Assembly (NCBI GenBank): GCA_900073065.1
Contig: FJOG01000027.1
Coordinates: forward strand, 687,728 to 751,727
Length of the DNA: 64,000 nt
Origin: Phialocephala subalpina
Lineage: Eukaryota > Ascomycota > Leotiomycetes > Helotiales > Mollisiaceae
Reading direction: 5' to 3'
The notes below the pieces were generated by a model. That model was not told the origin of the DNA, searched no databases, and was given only the letters and a program-made list of their open reading frames with translations. Made by a program: the position numbers and the translations under genes. Positions 41,925 to 55,404 of the stretch are shown one piece after another (the stretch's first letter is position 1; each line of letters starts with the position of its first letter).

Positions 41925-42829
41925 ATGACCAACATGCGCCTTCGCCGTCAATGTCCAGACTCCGAACCACAACTCACTCGAGCGATATCGACTTCACTTG
42001 AAAATTCCGACGCAGGGCCACCAGAATACCAAGAAAAGATTATCCCAATTCCGACGATAGACGAAAAACAACCAATCTCCTCAACCCACGAAATCCTTCT
42101 CATCCCCGCAGAGACAGATTGGTACCGCTCAATCTCAGCACAAGAACCACATCCATATTCGAGATCCTCCAAAACGATAATACATGCGCCAAAAGATCCC
42201 ATATCAGCCCTCCTCCTAGCAACAACTGAAACAGTCACTGGAGTTCTAGGTGGAACAGCGGATCTCACTGGTCCGAATCCTGCGCCTGAACCAAAAATCT
42301 CCAAATTAAAAGACATACTCAGAATTCTCGACACCGGCATTCACATCCCCCGCGACTACACGTTAGCACTTGCTGAGGGATTTCGGGAAGGTCCTGCGTT
42401 GTATGGCGATACCGTTCGTCCTGCGCCTGAGATCACTGGATTTGGTTCTGGACTTTCAGCGGCGGGAAAGGGCCTTGGTTTAGGTGAGAAAACGATATTT
42501 CCCATTTCTTGAAATCCCAATATACAAGATGCAGAGTACTGACTCCGAATCTCTCGACAGGTCTCTATGACGGACTCACAGGCTTCGTACTAAAACCAAT
42601 CTCAGGAGCCAAGAAAGAAGGCGTAATCGGATTCGGGAAGGGCTTTGGTAAAGGTGTTGGAGGATTGGTACTGAATCCTTGTGCGGGAGCTTGTGGGGTC
42701 GCGGGGTATATGTTGGAGGGTGTACATGTTGAGGCGAGGAAGCTAAGTATTGCGAGTAAAAGGATGGTGAGGACGAGAACGAGGAGGCAAGAGGTTGTGT
42801 TGGAAGATGGTGAGAGGGGTTTTTACTGA
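41925..42829 (+). CDS. Glycine-rich protein with a GKG(V/F)GG-type domain, function unknown
   Basis: Two exons 41925-42483 and 42561-42829 encode 275 residues, or 272 if MRLRRQ is the start. The second half carries GLSAAGKGLGLGLYDGLTGF, then GVIGFGKGFGKGVGGLVLNP and ACGVAGYMLEGVH. This glycine-rich pattern with Lys/Pro and a closing GYxLKG-like helix resembles a segment next to the GRAM/PH part of fungal sterol glucosyltransferases and also seen in stand-alone small fungal proteins. The first 90 residues look disordered. No signal peptide or membrane span. A lipid-binding role is a guess. Confidence 0.65.
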
Positions 42830-42949
42830 AGACATTGGACGACTTGAGAACGAGAGCAAGGCACGTGCGTAGAGGAGAAGAAGCTCCTGAAAGTCCAAAG
42901 TCCCACACTTGGATAATTCTCTTCACTCGGAAGAGTGTGATGATATTCA

Positions 42950-43090
42950 TGAACCTATACACTATATATATACACACACCAAACGCACCACACGCTATAT
43001 ACAAATATATACATATACACATAACGTACACACACGCATCCAAACCACGTGTACACACAACCACACACAACACACACGCCTTACACCAGA
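42950..43090. repeat. AC/AT-rich simple sequence
   Basis: TATATATATACACACACC and many ACACAC/ATATAC blocks, low complexity, in the gap between the 3' ends of the glycine-rich gene and URA2. Confidence 0.6.
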
Positions 43091-43229
43091 AGCAATTCGT
43101 TCTACAGTCATTCATCATCTACGGCCCAGAGGCATACGTTCTAGTATTTTTATATCATTCCTTAACCATGCATGCACACTCAAAAAGCAAAACTTTTCCA
43201 TCTCTCAAAACACCACCACCAAAGCACTT

Positions 43230-46200
43230 TTACGGCGCGAGAACTAAAGCCAACAAAGCCATGCGGATATACAGTCCGTATCTCATCTATTAGAAGTTAG
43301 TGTACGTTCTGTGAACTCGATGGAAAATAAGTAAGGGGAAGGAAGCTCACCTGTCTGAAATACGCCGCCCTCTGATCAAAGTCCACCTCCTCCCCAATTT
43401 CCCTATTTCTCGGCAGCGGATGCATAACAACCATATGCTCTTTGGCGTTCCTCAAAGTCTTGTTATCCACAATAAAACTATCCTTCAACCTCTCATACTC
43501 ATCCAGATCCTCAAATCGTTCCTTCTGAACTCTAGTGCAGTAGAGGACGTCACTGCGAGCGATGATCTCGGGTGTGAGCTCAGTAGACTCAACGAGAAGT
43601 TGGCCAGGCTTGGATTTGATGATATCGCGGATGTAAGATGGGATGGAAAGTGCCTTGGGTGAAACGAGCTGGATGGTGACGTCGTAATGTTGGAGCAGCT
43701 TGACGAGAGAGTGGACAGTTCGTCCGTATTTGAGATCACCAGTGAAGGTGATAGTCAAACCGGTGACGGTACCGAGCTCTTCTCGGATTGTGAACAAGTC
43801 CAAGAATGCCTGTGTGGGATGCTCCTTGCTGCCATTGCCTCCATTGAGTATTGGTACAGGGGAGAACTTGGCAGCAGTCTCAGCACTGCTCTCGTCAGGA
43901 TGGCGGAGAACGATAGCATCACCATAGCAGCCGAGAGTTCGAATGGAGTCTGCCAAGGATTCTCCCTTCTGTGTGCTGGAGTGGGTGGTCGTGATGGCGA
44001 CGGTGCGACCACCAAGTCGTTGCATTGCTGCGTCGAATGAAGCGGAGGTTCGTGTTGAGGGCTCGTAGAACATCGTCATCAGAACTCTGCCTTTGAGGAT
44101 TGATAGAACACCCTCGCGCTGCACACCCAGACGCATCTCTTGAGCGACAGTGAACAACAAGTGAAGATCATGCCTAGTAAATTGGTTCACGGAGATGACG
44201 TGTTGGTTTTTGAACGGCGACTGTGCGAGAAGTGAGGCCAAGGATGGAGATATTGTTGGTTGAGGATACAATGCAGGTCCGAAGTCCTCGGCGTTCGAAC
44301 GCTGAGGTGATTGAGACGTGCCATCCAGGAACCGTGATCGATTGGCAGGACGCATTGATGGAGCACCAAGCATAGATTGTCGACGGCCGGCGAATCCATG
44401 GGAGCTGTCTGGTCTTGGGCCAATAGCAGGTGATCCGATTGCTTTCATGGGTGGCGACAGAGGGTGTTGGGGTAGGTGGGCATCAATTAAATGCGACGAC
44501 ATGTCCTTGCCTTCAGCTAAGTCAGAGGTAGGTTCTCCATCTAAGCAAGCAGTCTTGTCTTGGAAGATAACTCGTTGAACAGATCCATGCATCTTCTTCC
44601 CAACGAAAGGCGACCAGACGTTTCCTGAAGCAAATGTATATGGGCGGTCAATCTCGATCTCAACGGAGGCGCCAACTTGATCATGAAGCTCGAAGATTTC
44701 CTTGGGGTTGTCGTGAAGGCGAGCTTTGATATCGTCGATAGTCAGTCTTCCTTCTGCGACAGCTGTGAAGAGTAGTGGTAGGGCGTCGGCCATGCCAATC
44801 GCAGCATTGGGGGCTTGATTCGCTACATGAGCAAGCTGGTATGGCAAGCTTCCAATAGAGAAGACATCGACGACGCTCATATTCTCCCAAAGAGCATTCT
44901 GGTCTTCGACGGTAGGCAGGAACTTGGCCTCGGGGAAGTCATCCTGAGACAAGAATAGTGAGTACACTGACACATCACAGGTGACTCTCAGACCCTTCTC
45001 TTTCGACAACGCAATCAATTGAATATCATCCTTGGTGGTGACGCTGTTGACATGAATCTTTCTGTTGTGAAGACTGGCAAGAAGCAAGATTGAAGCAAGA
45101 TCGGTTCTCTTTGCATCTGTGACAATTGGCTTGAAGCTTGGCCACGCGCCGAAATGAGCTGTCACAGCAGCAACCTTGCTGATATTGTCATTGTCTGACA
45201 GATGGTTGAATGGAATGAAGAGCGAACCAACTTCACCAGTGACATGGCTGATCTGATCGGCGTTGGCAGAAGTGGCTGCAACAGAGAAGTTGTAATCACA
45301 TCCAGCTTTCTTTGCGTTCTTTTGGGCTGTCTTTAATGCGCGAGCATCCGTCACGGATCCTTCAAGACCAAGAGGCATGATCCGAATCATGCTGAAACCG
45401 GAGGCAATTGATGCTCGAGTCACAACCTGGAAGTCGTGGCTGCCAGCAACTGCAATACCGGGAACGAATGCGGCGATGTTGATCAAGCCTGGGAGTACCA
45501 CGGTTCGGTGGCTAGTCTGGGCATCAATGGCACTGATCTCGAGGTCGAAGTGACGTGCAATAGCCTCAATGAGAATCTTGGCATTCTTGACATTGGTGAC
45601 CAACGGAGTTTGGTAGTCCACAGCCATTCGGCGAGTTCGGTAACCCTTGCTCATATAGTTTGCTGGACGTCTGTAGCGATTGCTGGATGGTAGATTGATG
45701 TACAGATCGATCATGTTGTTGGAAAGATGCTGAGTCAAGGAGAACTCCGACTTTTGATCATCATCGTCCTTGCCAAGAATCTCGAGGTATTGAACGGGAA
45801 CGTCGTGCTCCTGCAAGAAATCGGCAGTACCGGCAGTGGCGAAGAGCTTGTACCCCATTCGGTTGAGCTTGGCGACAGATGGCAGCATCTCCTTCTTGTC
45901 CTTGTAAGATCCAATTGAGAGCAGAATGTTCTGTTTTGGAAGCTTGAACCCAGTCGAGATCAAAGCCTTGATATAGGCTTCGTACTTGTCGATACCGAAA
46001 CAAGCAACTTCTCCAGTCGATGCCATCTCCACACCAAGGACCGGATCAGCGCCCGATAGACGGGAGAAACTGAATTGTGGCACCTTGACACCAACACAGT
46101 TGGGCGGCAGCAGAGTGGGAGGGTATTCCACAAAGGGAATGCCCATAATGGCTTTCGTTGCCATCTCAATCAAATCAACTCCCATGACCTTCGAGACAAA

Positions 46201-49200
46201 TGGGGTTGAGCGAGATGCTCGGACATTGCATTCAATGACCTTGATGTCGTTGTCCTTTGCAATGAATTGAATGTTGAAAGGACCCGTAATGTTCAGAGCT
46301 TCACCAATCTTGCGGGTCGCTTCTTCGATTCGTTGGATAGTCGTAGGCTCGAGATCTTGAGGCGGGAGGATCAAGGTTGCATCACCAGAGTGAACTCCAG
46401 CATTTTCCACATGCTCTGAGATGAAGTGGCCAACCATCACACCATCCTTTGCAACAGCATCCATCTCAATCTCCTTCGCGTTCTCGATGTATTTGGTGAT
46501 GACAACTGGATGTTCTCGTGAAACCTCAGCAGCTTGAGCAAGGTATGCTTCTAGATCAGCCTCGGAATAGACGGTATTCATGGCTGCACCAGACAAAACG
46601 TATGAAGGTCGAACCAGGACTGGGTACGAGACCGCATTGCAGAAAACCTTGGCGTCTTCAAAACTGGTCAACTCCTTCCATGTTGGCTGATCGACCTCAA
46701 TTCTGTCCAACATACGAGAGAACTTGTATCTGTTCTCAGCAGTATCGATCATTTCTGGCGACGTGCCTAACACTTTGACATTGAGACGATGCAGGGGTAG
46801 CGCAATGTTGTTTGGAGTCTGTCCACCCATGGCGATGAGGACACCGCTTGAGTTTTCCAATTGGTAGATGTCAAGAATGGTTTCCAAGTTGATGTTCTCG
46901 AAGTAAAGCCGGTCCGCCTCGTCATAATCAGTACTGACGGTCTCGGGATTGTAGTTCACCATGACGGTCTTGAATCCAGATTCACGGAGAGTTCTGATCG
47001 CCCGAACAGAGCACCAATCGAATTCGACGCTGCTACCGATTCGATACACGCCGGAGCCTAAGACCATAACTAGAAGACGGGGAAGTCAGCAATTGCCCTT
47101 TTCAAGAATGTTTCGGGTGAATGTCTCAAACTCCATGAGACATTGTAGAATAAGGAAAAAGGCGTATCCCCGGTTTACTTACCACCATGATCATTAAATG
47201 TGATATCATTTTCAGACCCATTGTATGTCAGGTACTATTGTGTGTTAGTATTTGGACAGTCTATGCCGAAAGTATCAATTGACGAAGGGCATCTTACGAG
47301 ATAGTTGGTGAAAGCTGGGAACTCAGCAGCGACAGTATCAATCTGCTTGACGACGGGGACAATTCCAGCCTCGGTCCTCAATCGGCGCACAGCCAATTCG
47401 TTTGAACTCCAGAACTTGGCCAGCTGACGATCGCAGAAGCCCAATTGCTTAGCTTGGCGCAGGAGGTTCGTGGTGATGGTGTTTGCGTTGTAGGTCGTCA
47501 TCATTTTGCCAAAGTCGCTCAAACCCTTCAGTCTGCTCAGGAACCACTTGTCAATCTTGGTCATTTCCCAGATCTTGTTGACAGAGTATCCTGAATGCAT
47601 GGCGTTGGCAATAGCGAAAAGACGTTGATCGGATGGCGTCTGGAGCTCATCGTCAATGGACATCAAAGCCTTTGTGTCATTGAAGCCGAGGTTGTGGAAG
47701 TCAATGGAACGAATTGCCTTCTGAATGGCTTCCTCGAATGTCCTACCAATACTCATAACTTCGCCAACACTCTTCATCGAGGATCCGAGCTGGGTAGAGA
47801 CACGAGTGAACTTCTTCAAGTCCCATCTAGGCATCTTCACCACAACGTAATCGAGTGAAGGCTCGAAGCAGGCACATGTGACCTTGGTGACGGAGTTGGA
47901 AATCTTGTTCAGAGGGATTCCAAGACCAAGCTTGGCGGCAATGAATGCCAGCGGATATCCAGTAGCTTTGGACGCCAACGCGGAAGATCTGGAAAGTCTT
48001 GCGTTGACTTCGATGATGCAGTACTCCCGAGAGAATGGGTTGAGAGCGTACTGGATGTTACATTCTCCAACAACACCAAGATGTCGGATAACGTTGACTG
48101 CCGTGGTTCGTAGCATATTGTAGTCTTCATCAGAGAGCGTCTGAGATGGGGCAACAACGATAGAATCGCCAGTGTGGATTCCGAGAGGATCGAAGTTCTC
48201 CATATTACAGACAGTGATGCAGTTGTCTCGTGCGTCTCGGACGACTTCGTACTCGATTTCCTTCCACCCTTTCATGCTTCTCTCAATCAGGACCTGGGGA
48301 CTCGCAGCAAATGCCTTGTTGCAGAGGTCAAACAATTCTTTCTCGTTGTCTGCGAAACCGCTGCCAAGTCCACCAAGAGCATATGCAGCTCGAACAATAA
48401 CAGGGAATCCGATGTTTTTCACGACGCTCATGGCTTCGTCGATGTTGTTGGCGGAGGCAGACTTGGCACACTTCTCGCCAATGGATTCCATGCTGCGAGC
48501 AAACAGTTCTCGATCCTCGGTGGTAATGATGGTATCGATCGGAGTACCAAGGACCTTTACACCAAGCTCTTCAAACTCGTCCTTCAATTGAATGCCGACC
48601 TGCAATGCTGTCTGACCACCAAAGGTGACGTAAATTGCATCTGGGCGCTCGTGCACGATGACCTTTCTCACGAACTCGGCTGTAACAGGTAGGAAGTAGA
48701 CCTTGTCAGCCAAGCCCTTCGACGTCTGAATGGTGGCGATGTTCGGGTTGATCAGAACAGTTGTGATGCCCTCCTCCGTCAGAGCCTTGATTGCCTGACT
48801 CCCAGAGTAATCGAACTCTCCAGCTTGGCCAATACTTAGACCACCAGATCCAAGAACCAAGACCTTCTTGACGTTGACCCTGGGGTGTAATCTTTCGGTT
48901 TCAGCGGCGTCGCCGCCTGGGAACTTGACGGGTGTCGCGAGGACCTTCGTGTCCTTCAAAGACTCCATAATCGTGTTGATGAAGACATCGAAGAGGAACT
49001 CAGTATCTCTCGGGCCAGGCGTGCTCTCAGGGTGGAATTGAACACTGAAGTAAGGTCTGCTGACATGGCGAATACCCTCGTTGCTACCATCGTTGGCGTT
49101 CACGAAAAGTTCCGTCCACTCAGTCGGCAGAGTAGCCGTATCGACAGCGAAACCATGATTCTGCGACGTTATGTGACACTTTCCAGTCAGCATGTTTGTG

Positions 49201-50265
49201 CAAGGAATGTTGTGTCCACGGTTTCCAAACTTCATTTTCAGGGTGCTCGCACCTGCTGCCCTGGCAAGCAGCTGGTGGCCTAGACAGATACCAAAGATAG
49301 GTGTTCTGTTCTCTTGCATGGCAGAGGCAATATGCTTGACGGTCTTGGCCATCATAGCAGGGTCGCCAGGACCGTTGGAGATGAATAGTCCATCGTAGTC
49401 CTTGCCGGCAAGGGCTGGGAAGTCGTAGTCCCACGGGCAGACGAGCACTTCTACGCCTCTCTTCACCAGACAACGCAATTGATTGTATTTCAGTCCAACA
49501 TCTAGGCACAATACACGTACGGGTCTACCAGATGGGTGTTTCAAGGCATTCGAAGGGTTTGGGGAGTATAATTTTGGTTTGCGGATAGAGACTAAGTAAA
49601 AATATCAGCCCAGAGCTTTGGGCTTTGCATGAAGACTCACCATCTGCGACGAGATTCTGTGCATTGGGATTCACCCAGTCGATTGCCTCGAAAGAAGACC
49701 TCCAGGACTCTGAGGTGATCGCAGATGTGCCGTTAGCAAGTTCATTCGACAAGCCGTTGGTGAGTGCCTGTTTCTGGACCAGCATACGTCCAAGCATGCT
49801 TCCCTCCTCTCGAATTCTCTTTGTCAATGCTCGTGTATCCACACCGTACATAGCAGGTATACCTTGCTCCTTCAGCCATGTTCCGAGGGAAGACGTTGCG
49901 AGGAAGTGTGAAAAGTCTTCGCCTGAGTAAGAGGCAGTGACAAGACCGGCGATATGGATCTGCGAAGACTCGAAATGTGCTGGCAGATCTTTGAGGATAT
50001 CATCCATGGTCTCTCGAGAAGGTACACCATAATTGCCCACCAAAGGGAACGTAATGACCAGGATTTGTCCGCGGTAGGAGGGGTCGGTTATAGATTCTGG
50101 GTACCCCACCATGCCAGTCTGGAAGACCAATTCTCCTGCAATACTCTTTTTCTCAGCTCCGAAGCTGTATCCCTGGTATACGATGCCATCTTGAAGCTCG
50201 AGAGCAATCAGACCTTCACCATTGCCGTGTTGCGCGGTAACGGGAGGGTAGACTGTCGCAGCCAT
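43230..50265 (-). CDS. URA2: Multifunctional CPSase/ATCase of pyrimidine synthesis
   Basis: Catalyses carbamoyl phosphate formation from glutamine, CO2 and ATP, then carbamoyl aspartate formation. Five exons 49641-50265, 47298-49591, 47183-47234, 43351-47069 and 43230-43286, all in phase, give 2,248 residues (yeast Ura2 is about 2,214). Order: small-subunit CPSase with glutamine amidotransferase (nucleophile Cys in [16 protein letters not shown]), two ATP-grasp halves ([20 protein letters not shown] and [15 protein letters not shown]), an allosteric MGS region ([20 protein letters not shown]), a dead dihydroorotase domain and ATCase ([36 protein letters not shown]). In the dihydroorotase part the metal-binding His-x-His is replaced (INIAAF) and IHVCHV is IHVNSV, as normal in fungi, where Ura4 does this step. 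The last exon ([18 protein letters not shown]) is the usual ATCase end. UTP feedback is expected from the family. Confidence 0.97.
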
Positions 50266-51910
50266 GATCGCGGTATTGTATGAAGGTGAGGGTTTGATAG
50301 GAATCGTTTTAGGGTTGGGAAGTCGTAGGGGAATGCAGCGAGAGGAAGGACTGAGTATTAATCAAAATTTCCTCGAGGGAAGGCGCAGCTGAGGGTCGAC
50401 GAAGAGCAAAAGGCGGGACAGGGTCCACGCGGGAAAGAACGACGCAGAACCTCGAAAGCCACAGACAGTATGGATTGCTGCTGTTATAGGCTTTGTTGGT
50501 TCAGATCATAAGTTGTGTATGCTCTTCGGTGTACACAGTCAAGTGCAAGAGGAAGAGAGAGAGGATTTTCTTTTCATGGTGGAGTTTTGCAACTTAGGAA
50601 AAAATCCAGCGGCGAATCATTGATCCAGCCGAGGCTACTAAACCGAATAGAGATAGATGCAGTCAGCTTTTCAGGGATCTCCATTGTGCATAACTTTTCC
50701 TCTGAAGTTTTCAATCTCTTCCTTATTGTTTTGGTTGCAAGATCTCTTTGAGCATTTGAAGAATTTATATTTTCACTGTTGCATCCTCTGTGGCAGTGAA
50801 GTTGAGGCGATCTTGCGTGCTGAATGAGGGGCAATCGCGGCAGCAAAAGCAAGCAAGGAAGCTGGAAGCCTGCATGAAAACTAGCCTTGCATGGGGTTAT
50901 ACCGCTCGAAGTCGATATTTTCAACCATCCAGCACATTTTCTTAGTGTTTGCCATACACAGAGTGATTCGGTTCCAAGGAAGACCCAAGGTCGTTACACA
51001 GGCGCAAAACAGCTCGATCTCACTGCGATACACGTGTAGGTGATGAAAACGGAATTCTAGCCTTGCATCTGACCCTTGAAGATATTTCAGGATGCTTGAC
51101 TCGAGATGAAATCGGTGACAATGGATTTAATTCATGTCGATTGAGGCGCTTTCCTTTCTTGAATGCTGAGAGGATGAGATGTCCAGGAACAGGAAGTATT
51201 TCTACTATCCAAATCAATAGTTCGCTGATAAATCTTCGAATGGGTGGTCAGAAGGGTGAGCAATATAAAGTTCAGCTGCGGGTAGCCTTGCATGTCAGCC
51301 TCGGCCCAGAAAGACCGTATAAAATCCAGTCGAAGGCTGCATCAAAAGCATCAATTCAGCAGCCAAGAGTTCGAGTACAAAATCCCCCTAAAATACTTGG
51401 GCAATTCTCTATTCCGATCACATGCATTTCCCATCTTTCAGTCCTCTCTCTATCTGGCGGTGTCGGCGGTGAGCTCGAGAGTGAGGCGTGTGAAGTTCCT
51501 ATATCTGTGATTGGCCGTGTGTTTCCTGGATCTGCATGTTGCAGCTGCACTCCAGGATTTTGTGGCATTTTGTGTGCCACCATCACGAGTCGAGGATGCA
51601 ATTCCGTCACCACTCTTGCTATAACCAAAGATCATGTGCACTCGACACCGATAAGAAATTACCATTCTCTGGATATTATTGAGGGTATTCCGACTTCCAT
51701 CCATTATTTGTTGTGATCGACGCGCCCGAGGATGAGCCGTTTCATAGGATAATATTTATTTATTTACTTCGCCGCCTCCAAGCCTTGTCTTGCATCGCAA
51801 TGTCTGATCTGAATATCCACACCAACCACCACAGATAATTCTTGCCAGGCTAGGAGATTGGGAGTTGGAGCAGGAGAGGATTAGGTTCGGAACTTGCATT
51901 CTACAGCAAC
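50266..51910. promoter_or_regulatory. Divergent intergenic region between URA2 and the channel gene
   Basis: About 1.6 kb containing both promoters. The string TAGCCTTGCAT recurs at about 50881, 51058 and 51285 with different flanks, and AGCCTTGTCTTGCATCGC lies near 51780. A 217-codon frame (51063-51716) has no protein features. Nothing else seen. Confidence 0.4.
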
Positions 51911-54900
51911 ATGTTGTCTTCTCTGCTGCGGCCCAAGAAGAATCGCCAACACGTCGAGGAAGCCTCTGTTTTCACCACGCCTTACGAGCAACGACGACAC
52001 GCCACGGCAGATTTCACAGAAGACGATGGCGAAGATGAAGAGTCTGATGAGGAGGATGAGGAGGAAGGCGACGAGGATGTAGATGAAGAAGATGGCGAAG
52101 AAGATTCTCCTCTTCTGCCTATCTTCTCCGCCGCACATCTTGGTACGTTGCGAAAACCTTCAATGATCTCCATGCTAACTCCAGGATAGATGCCCTGCCT
52201 GTATATAACCTTACGCATGCGATACGCCTCATCGTCCTCCCACGCACCGAGACCACATTGACCTGGGACCAGCTTCGATCGCCCCAGGTCTCCCAATTCC
52301 TCGTCAAGCCTATGCAGCAGCAGATTCGGACAAACCACTTCTCTCGGGCGACACTATATGCTTTGATGGCAAATTGCTTGCAGTTCCAGAAGGAAAGTCA
52401 GGCGAATCCAGGAAATGCTGGCAATAGTCGGACGAGAGCTCTGGTCTGCGAGCTGCTTGCGATCAAGCTGCTGAAGGAATATAACACTCGAGAATTGATT
52501 GATGCCTTGTCGTACGACTTCTACCCATTGCAGGGACTCTCTGCTCCTACATCACCGGTCAATGGACAGAGTCGCTCTCGTCCTGTTGCTGCGCGCATAT
52601 CGACGTTGGAGGTTGCCATCAGAGCTTCTGCGAAACGTTTCATAGCCCATCCTCTCGTCGTACAACAACTCGAGGCTATCTGGGCTGGCACGATTGTCTT
52701 TCATTCGGCAGCAGACAATCTTCATCGAATACCACCCGAGCCACAAATGCAAGAGCATCGAAGGCATAATCAGAGCACACCACTATTGACAGTCCCAGAA
52801 CATGGTTACGGCACTGCCAATCGAGGCCATTCCTCACCCGACAAGCAGCCGCCGTCACCACCTCCACAATATGCAACGCAAGTTCGCAGAACAGTCACCC
52901 TCTACGATCCTCGAGATGCGTCCTTGTTCAAGCTCTCCAGATTGCGAGTACCACGCTACAGACAGTTCTTCTCGACCTTCTCTCTTGCTATACTGCTGGC
53001 ACTTTTCATCGCCGTCTTGGCCCAACGCTCCACTGAAATCACAACCCTCGAGGTTGTATTCTGGTTTTGGAGCTTTGGGTTCATGCTAGACGAGGTCGTC
53101 GGATTCAACGAACAAGGTTTCAGCTTGTACATCATGAGTTTCTGGAATGCTTTCGACCTGGGCATACTACTTCTATTGACCATCTACTATTGTATGCGTC
53201 TTTATGGCCTATTCCTCGTCTATGAGGGGAGAAGAGGGTGGAACAGTATGGCTTACGATGTTCTGGCCACGAACGCGATTCTCCTGTTTCCTCGGTTGTT
53301 CAGCGTGCTGGATCACTATCGATATTTCTCGCAGCTGCTAATTGCTTTTCGTCTTATGGCTATCGATCTCGTCGCTGTTTTTGTCTTGGTTCTCATCGCT
53401 TGCAGTGGCTTTTTCGTCGCATTCACGCTGTCATTCGGCGAGGGACAGTACGACGCAGCAGAGGTAGCATACAAAATCTTCCAGATCTTGATGGGCTTCA
53501 CTCCAGCAGCATGGGAAGCTTGGGAAACATACAATGGACTGGGGAGAGCTCTGCTCGTCCTTTTTCTGTTTATTTGTCACTTCCTGATCGTCACCATCCT
53601 GATTACAGTTCTCACCAACTCATTCATGGCAATCGTGTCAAATGCAGACCAGGAGCATCAATTCGTCTTCGCTGTCAACACGATCAGCATGGTCAAGAAT
53701 GATGCCCTTTTCTCATATGTCGCTCCGAGCAACATCTTTGCCTGGATTCTGACCCCTCTGAGATTTTGTATGCCGTTCCGGCTGTTTGTCAAGACAAATC
53801 GAACAATCATCAAGGCCACTCACTTCCCACTTCTTTTTGGTATTTATATCTATGAAAGAATCTTCCTTGCCAGAACTGTCTTCGACCCCACAGACCTTAT
53901 CGAGAACAACTCGCGTGGCCGAAGGATTATATCGTTCCAAGATACAAAAACTGCATTGTTCAGTCCCAACGCTCGACTCCGACAAGAATCGATTGCTGGC
54001 TTCCAAAAGGACAAAGCTCTGGACGAAGTCTTCAGACTGGCACCTCGACCAGATACCCTGCGAACTACTCGCAGGAGTATCGAACGTAGACAAACCCACA
54101 ACGTTGTCAGCAATTGGATGGACCACAACAGTGGTGTTGCAAGTCCACCTCAAGAACAGGATCGTTCGATTGTTGACCGACTAGAGACGAGAAGGCAGGC
54201 TCGAAAGGCGACAATGATGAGGCATCGCGGGATTTCAGGCACCAGATCTGTTGCAAGTGATCCTGCTGAATTCATGTCCCACGGCGGCCTCGACTTTGGC
54301 GACCGTGATGATGAGCCAGCGACGCCAGATGTCGATGATCATTCCGACGAGGATGGAGATGATGAATTGAACACCCACGACGATGATGAAGGGTTCACGC
54401 TCGACAAAGCAACGACTCGTACTCGGAGCCGAGCAACCAGCGCCGATGACCAAAGAAGCTACTTCGCCACACCAACACCCGCTCGGGTTGAAGTCCCATC
54501 CTCGAACTCCTCCCGAAAGCAACGCTTCGCATCCACCCTGGCACCACCTACCTCCCCACCTCGACGCCGAGGACATGATCGAAACATGTCAAGCAACACC
54601 ATCCTCTTCAACCCCATCTCCGACCGCCAATCCTCCGCCTCACCACCCCACTCTCGTCCCTTAACAGCAAAGCACCACTCAACCGCCAACACAGGAACAC
54701 ACACCCCAACCGGCCTGGGAACCCGTACACCCCGCCATTCAATCTACGCCCAGGTCCAGACCCAAGCAAAACCCCGACCAATCATGCCCGCACGCCAAAA
54801 CTTCCAATCAGTACCCAACTTCAACCTCGACTCTCAGCTCGCGACCGGAAACCGCTCTCGGCACATCCGACACAGAAGATCAAGCATGGACATGGGCATG

Positions 54901-55404
54901 TCTGAAATCGGACTGGATCAAAATGCTCCAGGCATGCAGCTGGGTGCAGTACCCAGCTCCTTCGCAACACAACTCGCAATGGCGACCGGTGGATTGAAAG
55001 CCTTTGGTGGTCGAGCAGCTGAGAAAGGCGAAGACACAGATGGTATGATGGGTCGACTTATGCTTGCACGAATGAAGACCCTCGAAGAAGGCTTCGCGGA
55101 AGTAGTGAAGGAGTTCCGCGGTATGAGAACAGCAGGCAACAGTTCGGTCGAAAACGACGAAAACACGAGTCCCAACAAACTCCCAAAAGGAAAAGGCAAA
55201 GAGAAAGCGAAAAGAGAGAAGAAGAAGAGTGGGATGGGAATGGTGAGGACTACTTCAGAAGTTGATTTCGCAAAGGTGGATAGAGAGATTGAGAAAGCGG
55301 GGCAGAGGGAAGAAGTTAGAATGGGTGAGGATGTTTTGACTGATAGAGATACCCCCGAAGGCGACATTATTAGGAGATATATTTCGAAGGGAAGTTCGTT
55401 GTAG
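51911..55404 (+). CDS. YVC1: Vacuolar TRP-type cation channel (YVC1/TRPY1-like)
   Basis: Releases calcium from the vacuole on membrane stretch, and is stimulated by cytosolic calcium in yeast. Two exons 51911-52142 and 52190-55404 join in phase (..AAHL-DALPVYNLTHAIRLIVL) to 1,148 residues. The N-terminus has an acidic tract at about 40-66, rich in Glu/Asp. Membrane spans follow at about 240-470 (FSTFSLAILLALFIAVLAQ, WSFGFMLDEVVGF, FWNAFDLGILLLLTIYY, and MAIDLVAVFVLVLIACSGFF), then the pore region FTPAAWEAWETYNGLG and the last span ICHFLIVTILITVLTNSFMA. The long tail (about 520-1148) is disordered, with an Asp-rich patch (DDHSDEDGDDELNTHDDDEG) that recalls the yeast calcium-sensing DDDD cluster. 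Start chosen as MLSSLLRPKK. Confidence 0.93.

Noticed and set aside
42835..43293. His/Thr-rich ORFs over 42.8-43.3 kb
   Set aside because: They come from AC/AT simple repeats in the 3' region between convergent genes.
51063..51716. 217-codon plus-strand ORF in the URA2/YVC1 promoter region
   Set aside because: No domain, signal peptide or codon pattern; contains the repeated TAGCCTTGCAT string and is flanked by promoters.
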